Positions 7,782 to 8,490 of a stretch of 8,490 nt of DNA are shown here, piece after piece. How positions within the stretch are numbered: the stretch's first letter is position 1; each line of letters opens with the position of its first letter. This stretch comes from Candidatus Cloacimonadota bacterium (GTDB lineage Bacteria > Cloacimonadota > Cloacimonadia > Cloacimonadales > JAIOQZ01), in assembly GCA_021106755.1 (NCBI GenBank), contig JAIOTM010000074.1:1-8490 (forward strand). Reading direction: 5' to 3'. The position numbers were made by a program, and so were the translations under genes. The notes under the pieces are model-generated. The model did not search any database and was not told the origin of the DNA. It was given only the letters and a program-made list of their open reading frames with translations.

Positions 7782-8127
7782 TTTCGTTCTGTAGTTTTTG
7801 AAAGATATTGTCTAATCGTCCCGCCCGTTGCTCCACTTCATCGTAAACGATTGTTATCTCAGGGATAACCCGCATAATATGGGCGGCGGCTATCTGTCGT
7901 TTCATAAATCCGGTCAATCGGGTCATAACGCCCTGCATTACCTCAGGAGTAACGGAAGAATCCTCTAAATAGGAATAGTAAACCCGCGCGTGTTGCATAT
8001 CTTTCGAAACTCTTACTTCCGTGATAGATACCCACGTCAGACGCGGGTCTCGTGCTTTACTGGTAACGGCAATATTCAAAATGCGCTGTAACTCTTTATT
8101 CAGGCGTTCTATCCGAATTTTACCCAT
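7756..8127 (-). CDS. rbfA: 30S ribosome-binding factor RbfA
   Basis: Small KH-fold protein that binds free 30S subunits and helps mature the 16S rRNA 5' end, acting also in cold adaptation. 123 aa, typical. Seen: N-terminal helix MGKIRIERLNKELQRIL, then the strand region DPRLTWVSITEVRVSKDMQHA (27-47), the typical 'vsD/kDl..A.vyvs' block (YYSYLED), and the C-terminal KH signature LTGFMKRQIAAAHIMRVIPE with the conserved basic R...R-x-x-PE-x-x-x-x-x-D pattern ending at ITIVYDE. The tail is acidic (NDRDTDED). ATG at 8127 lies 3 nt after the infB stop. No strong Shine-Dalgarno is present, which suggests re-initiation after infB. The 3' end overlaps the next gene. Gene order infB-rbfA supports the call. 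Confidence 0.95.
   Translation of the reverse strand: MGKIRIERLNKELQRILNIAVTSKARDPRLTWVSITEVRVSKDMQHARVYYSYLEDSSVTPEVMQGVMTRLTGFMKRQIAAAHIMRVIPEITIVYDEVEQRAGRLDNIFQKLQNENDRDTDED
7767..7776 (-). promoter_or_regulatory. Ribosome-binding site favouring the downstream ATG (7766) of the DHH gene
   Basis: On the minus strand AGGG (7773-7776) is followed by 6 nt and ATG at 7766-7764. The upstream ATG at 7781 is preceded only by GAACGAAA. This site lies within the 3' end of rbfA, consistent with coupled translation. Confidence 0.5.
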
Positions 8128-8130
8128 TTG

Positions 8131-8490
8131 CTAATTCAATTTCCGTTCTATTTCCCGGGTTTCGTAGGCTTCAATTACATCGCCCTCTTTAAGATCGTTG
8201 AAGTTTTCAATACCGATACCACAATCTGTACCGGATTTAACCTCTTTCGCGTCCTCAGCGTAATGTTTCAGAGAGGAAACTGTACTGCTATATATTTCTC
8301 CACCATTGCGGAAGACTTTGGCAGCAGCATTTATTTTGATAACTCCCTTATCTACCTGACAACCAGCAATAGTCCCCAGTTTACGGATTTTAAATATTTG
8401 TTTGACTGTTGCTGAACCAATAAAGACTTCCTCAAATTCCGGTTTAAGTAATCCCATAATAGCAAGAGTCAAATCGTTAATCGCATCGTA
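8131..8490 (-). CDS. infB: Translation initiation factor IF-2, C-terminal fragment (5' end outside window)
   Basis: IF-2 is the GTPase that places fMet-tRNA on the 30S subunit and promotes 50S joining. Only the last 119 codons are visible. They cover the end of the C1 helix region and the whole C2 domain that binds fMet-tRNA. Seen: YDAINDLTLAIMGLLKPEFEE, then VFIGSATVKQIFKIRKLGTIAGC, the SSLKHYAEDAKEVKSG stretch and the very conserved CGIGIENFNDLKEGDVIEAYE near the end, closing with TAG at 8131-8133. The in-frame TTG at 8472 is an internal Leu codon, not a start, because conserved IF-2 sequence continues upstream to the edge. The frame has no breaks. The G domain and N-terminal region should lie to the right. 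Confidence 0.97.
   Translation of the reverse strand, partial: YDAINDLTLAIMGLLKPEFEEVFIGSATVKQIFKIRKLGTIAGCQVDKGVIKINAAAKVFRNGGEIYSSTVSSLKHYAEDAKEVKSGTDCGIGIENFNDLKEGDVIEAYETREIERKLN

Noticed and set aside
8131..8472. Separate 113-aa gene starting at TTG 8472
   Set aside because: Conserved IF-2 sequence continues in frame to the window edge, so this is the end of infB.

Overview
The window is one co-oriented block of bacterial chromosome, with every gene on the minus strand. In transcription order, from the right edge to the left, it holds: the 3' end of infB, rbfA, a DHH/DHHA1 phosphoesterase (nrnA type), truB, ribF, an unrecognised polytopic membrane protein, radA, and a large PEP-synthase-like protein that runs off the left edge. 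No RNA genes, CRISPR array, insertion sequence, phage gene or other mobile element is visible. All plus-strand ORFs look like antisense shadows.

The first five genes (8490 down to about 4986) form the conserved bacterial translation/ribosome-maturation cluster. infB (initiation factor 2), rbfA (30S maturation), nrnA (nanoRNA/pAp hydrolysis), truB (tRNA psi55) and ribF (FMN/FAD synthesis) are packed with a 3-nt gap or with overlaps, so they are very probably one operon with translational coupling. A six-helix membrane protein of unknown function overlaps the end of ribF and probably belongs to the same transcript. rpsO and pnp, which often follow ribF in other bacteria, do not follow it here.

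radA (DNA recombination/repair ATPase) follows after an 81-nt gap. The last gene follows radA after 97 nt. It has two N-terminal receiver-like domains that lack the usual phosphoacceptor Asp, then a PPDK_N/PEP-synthase ATP-binding domain; at least 852 residues are visible. It is the most interesting item. Its architecture matches proteins annotated as 'phosphoenolpyruvate synthase' in Bacteroidota and relatives, but no phosphohistidine or PEP-binding domain is seen in the visible part.

Organism: a bacterium with moderate, AT-leaning composition. The pseudo-receiver/PPDK_N architecture and the Bacteroidota-like RibF motif (GYDTHFGRNRRG) point to the FCB superphylum (Bacteroidota or a related candidate phylum). 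This is inferred from remembered family patterns, and the phylum cannot be fixed from the window alone.

Most of this is ordinary housekeeping DNA. No new multi-gene system was found. The second-look items are the pseudo-receiver/ATP-grasp protein, the unknown membrane protein with its TTG start, and a few start-site decisions.
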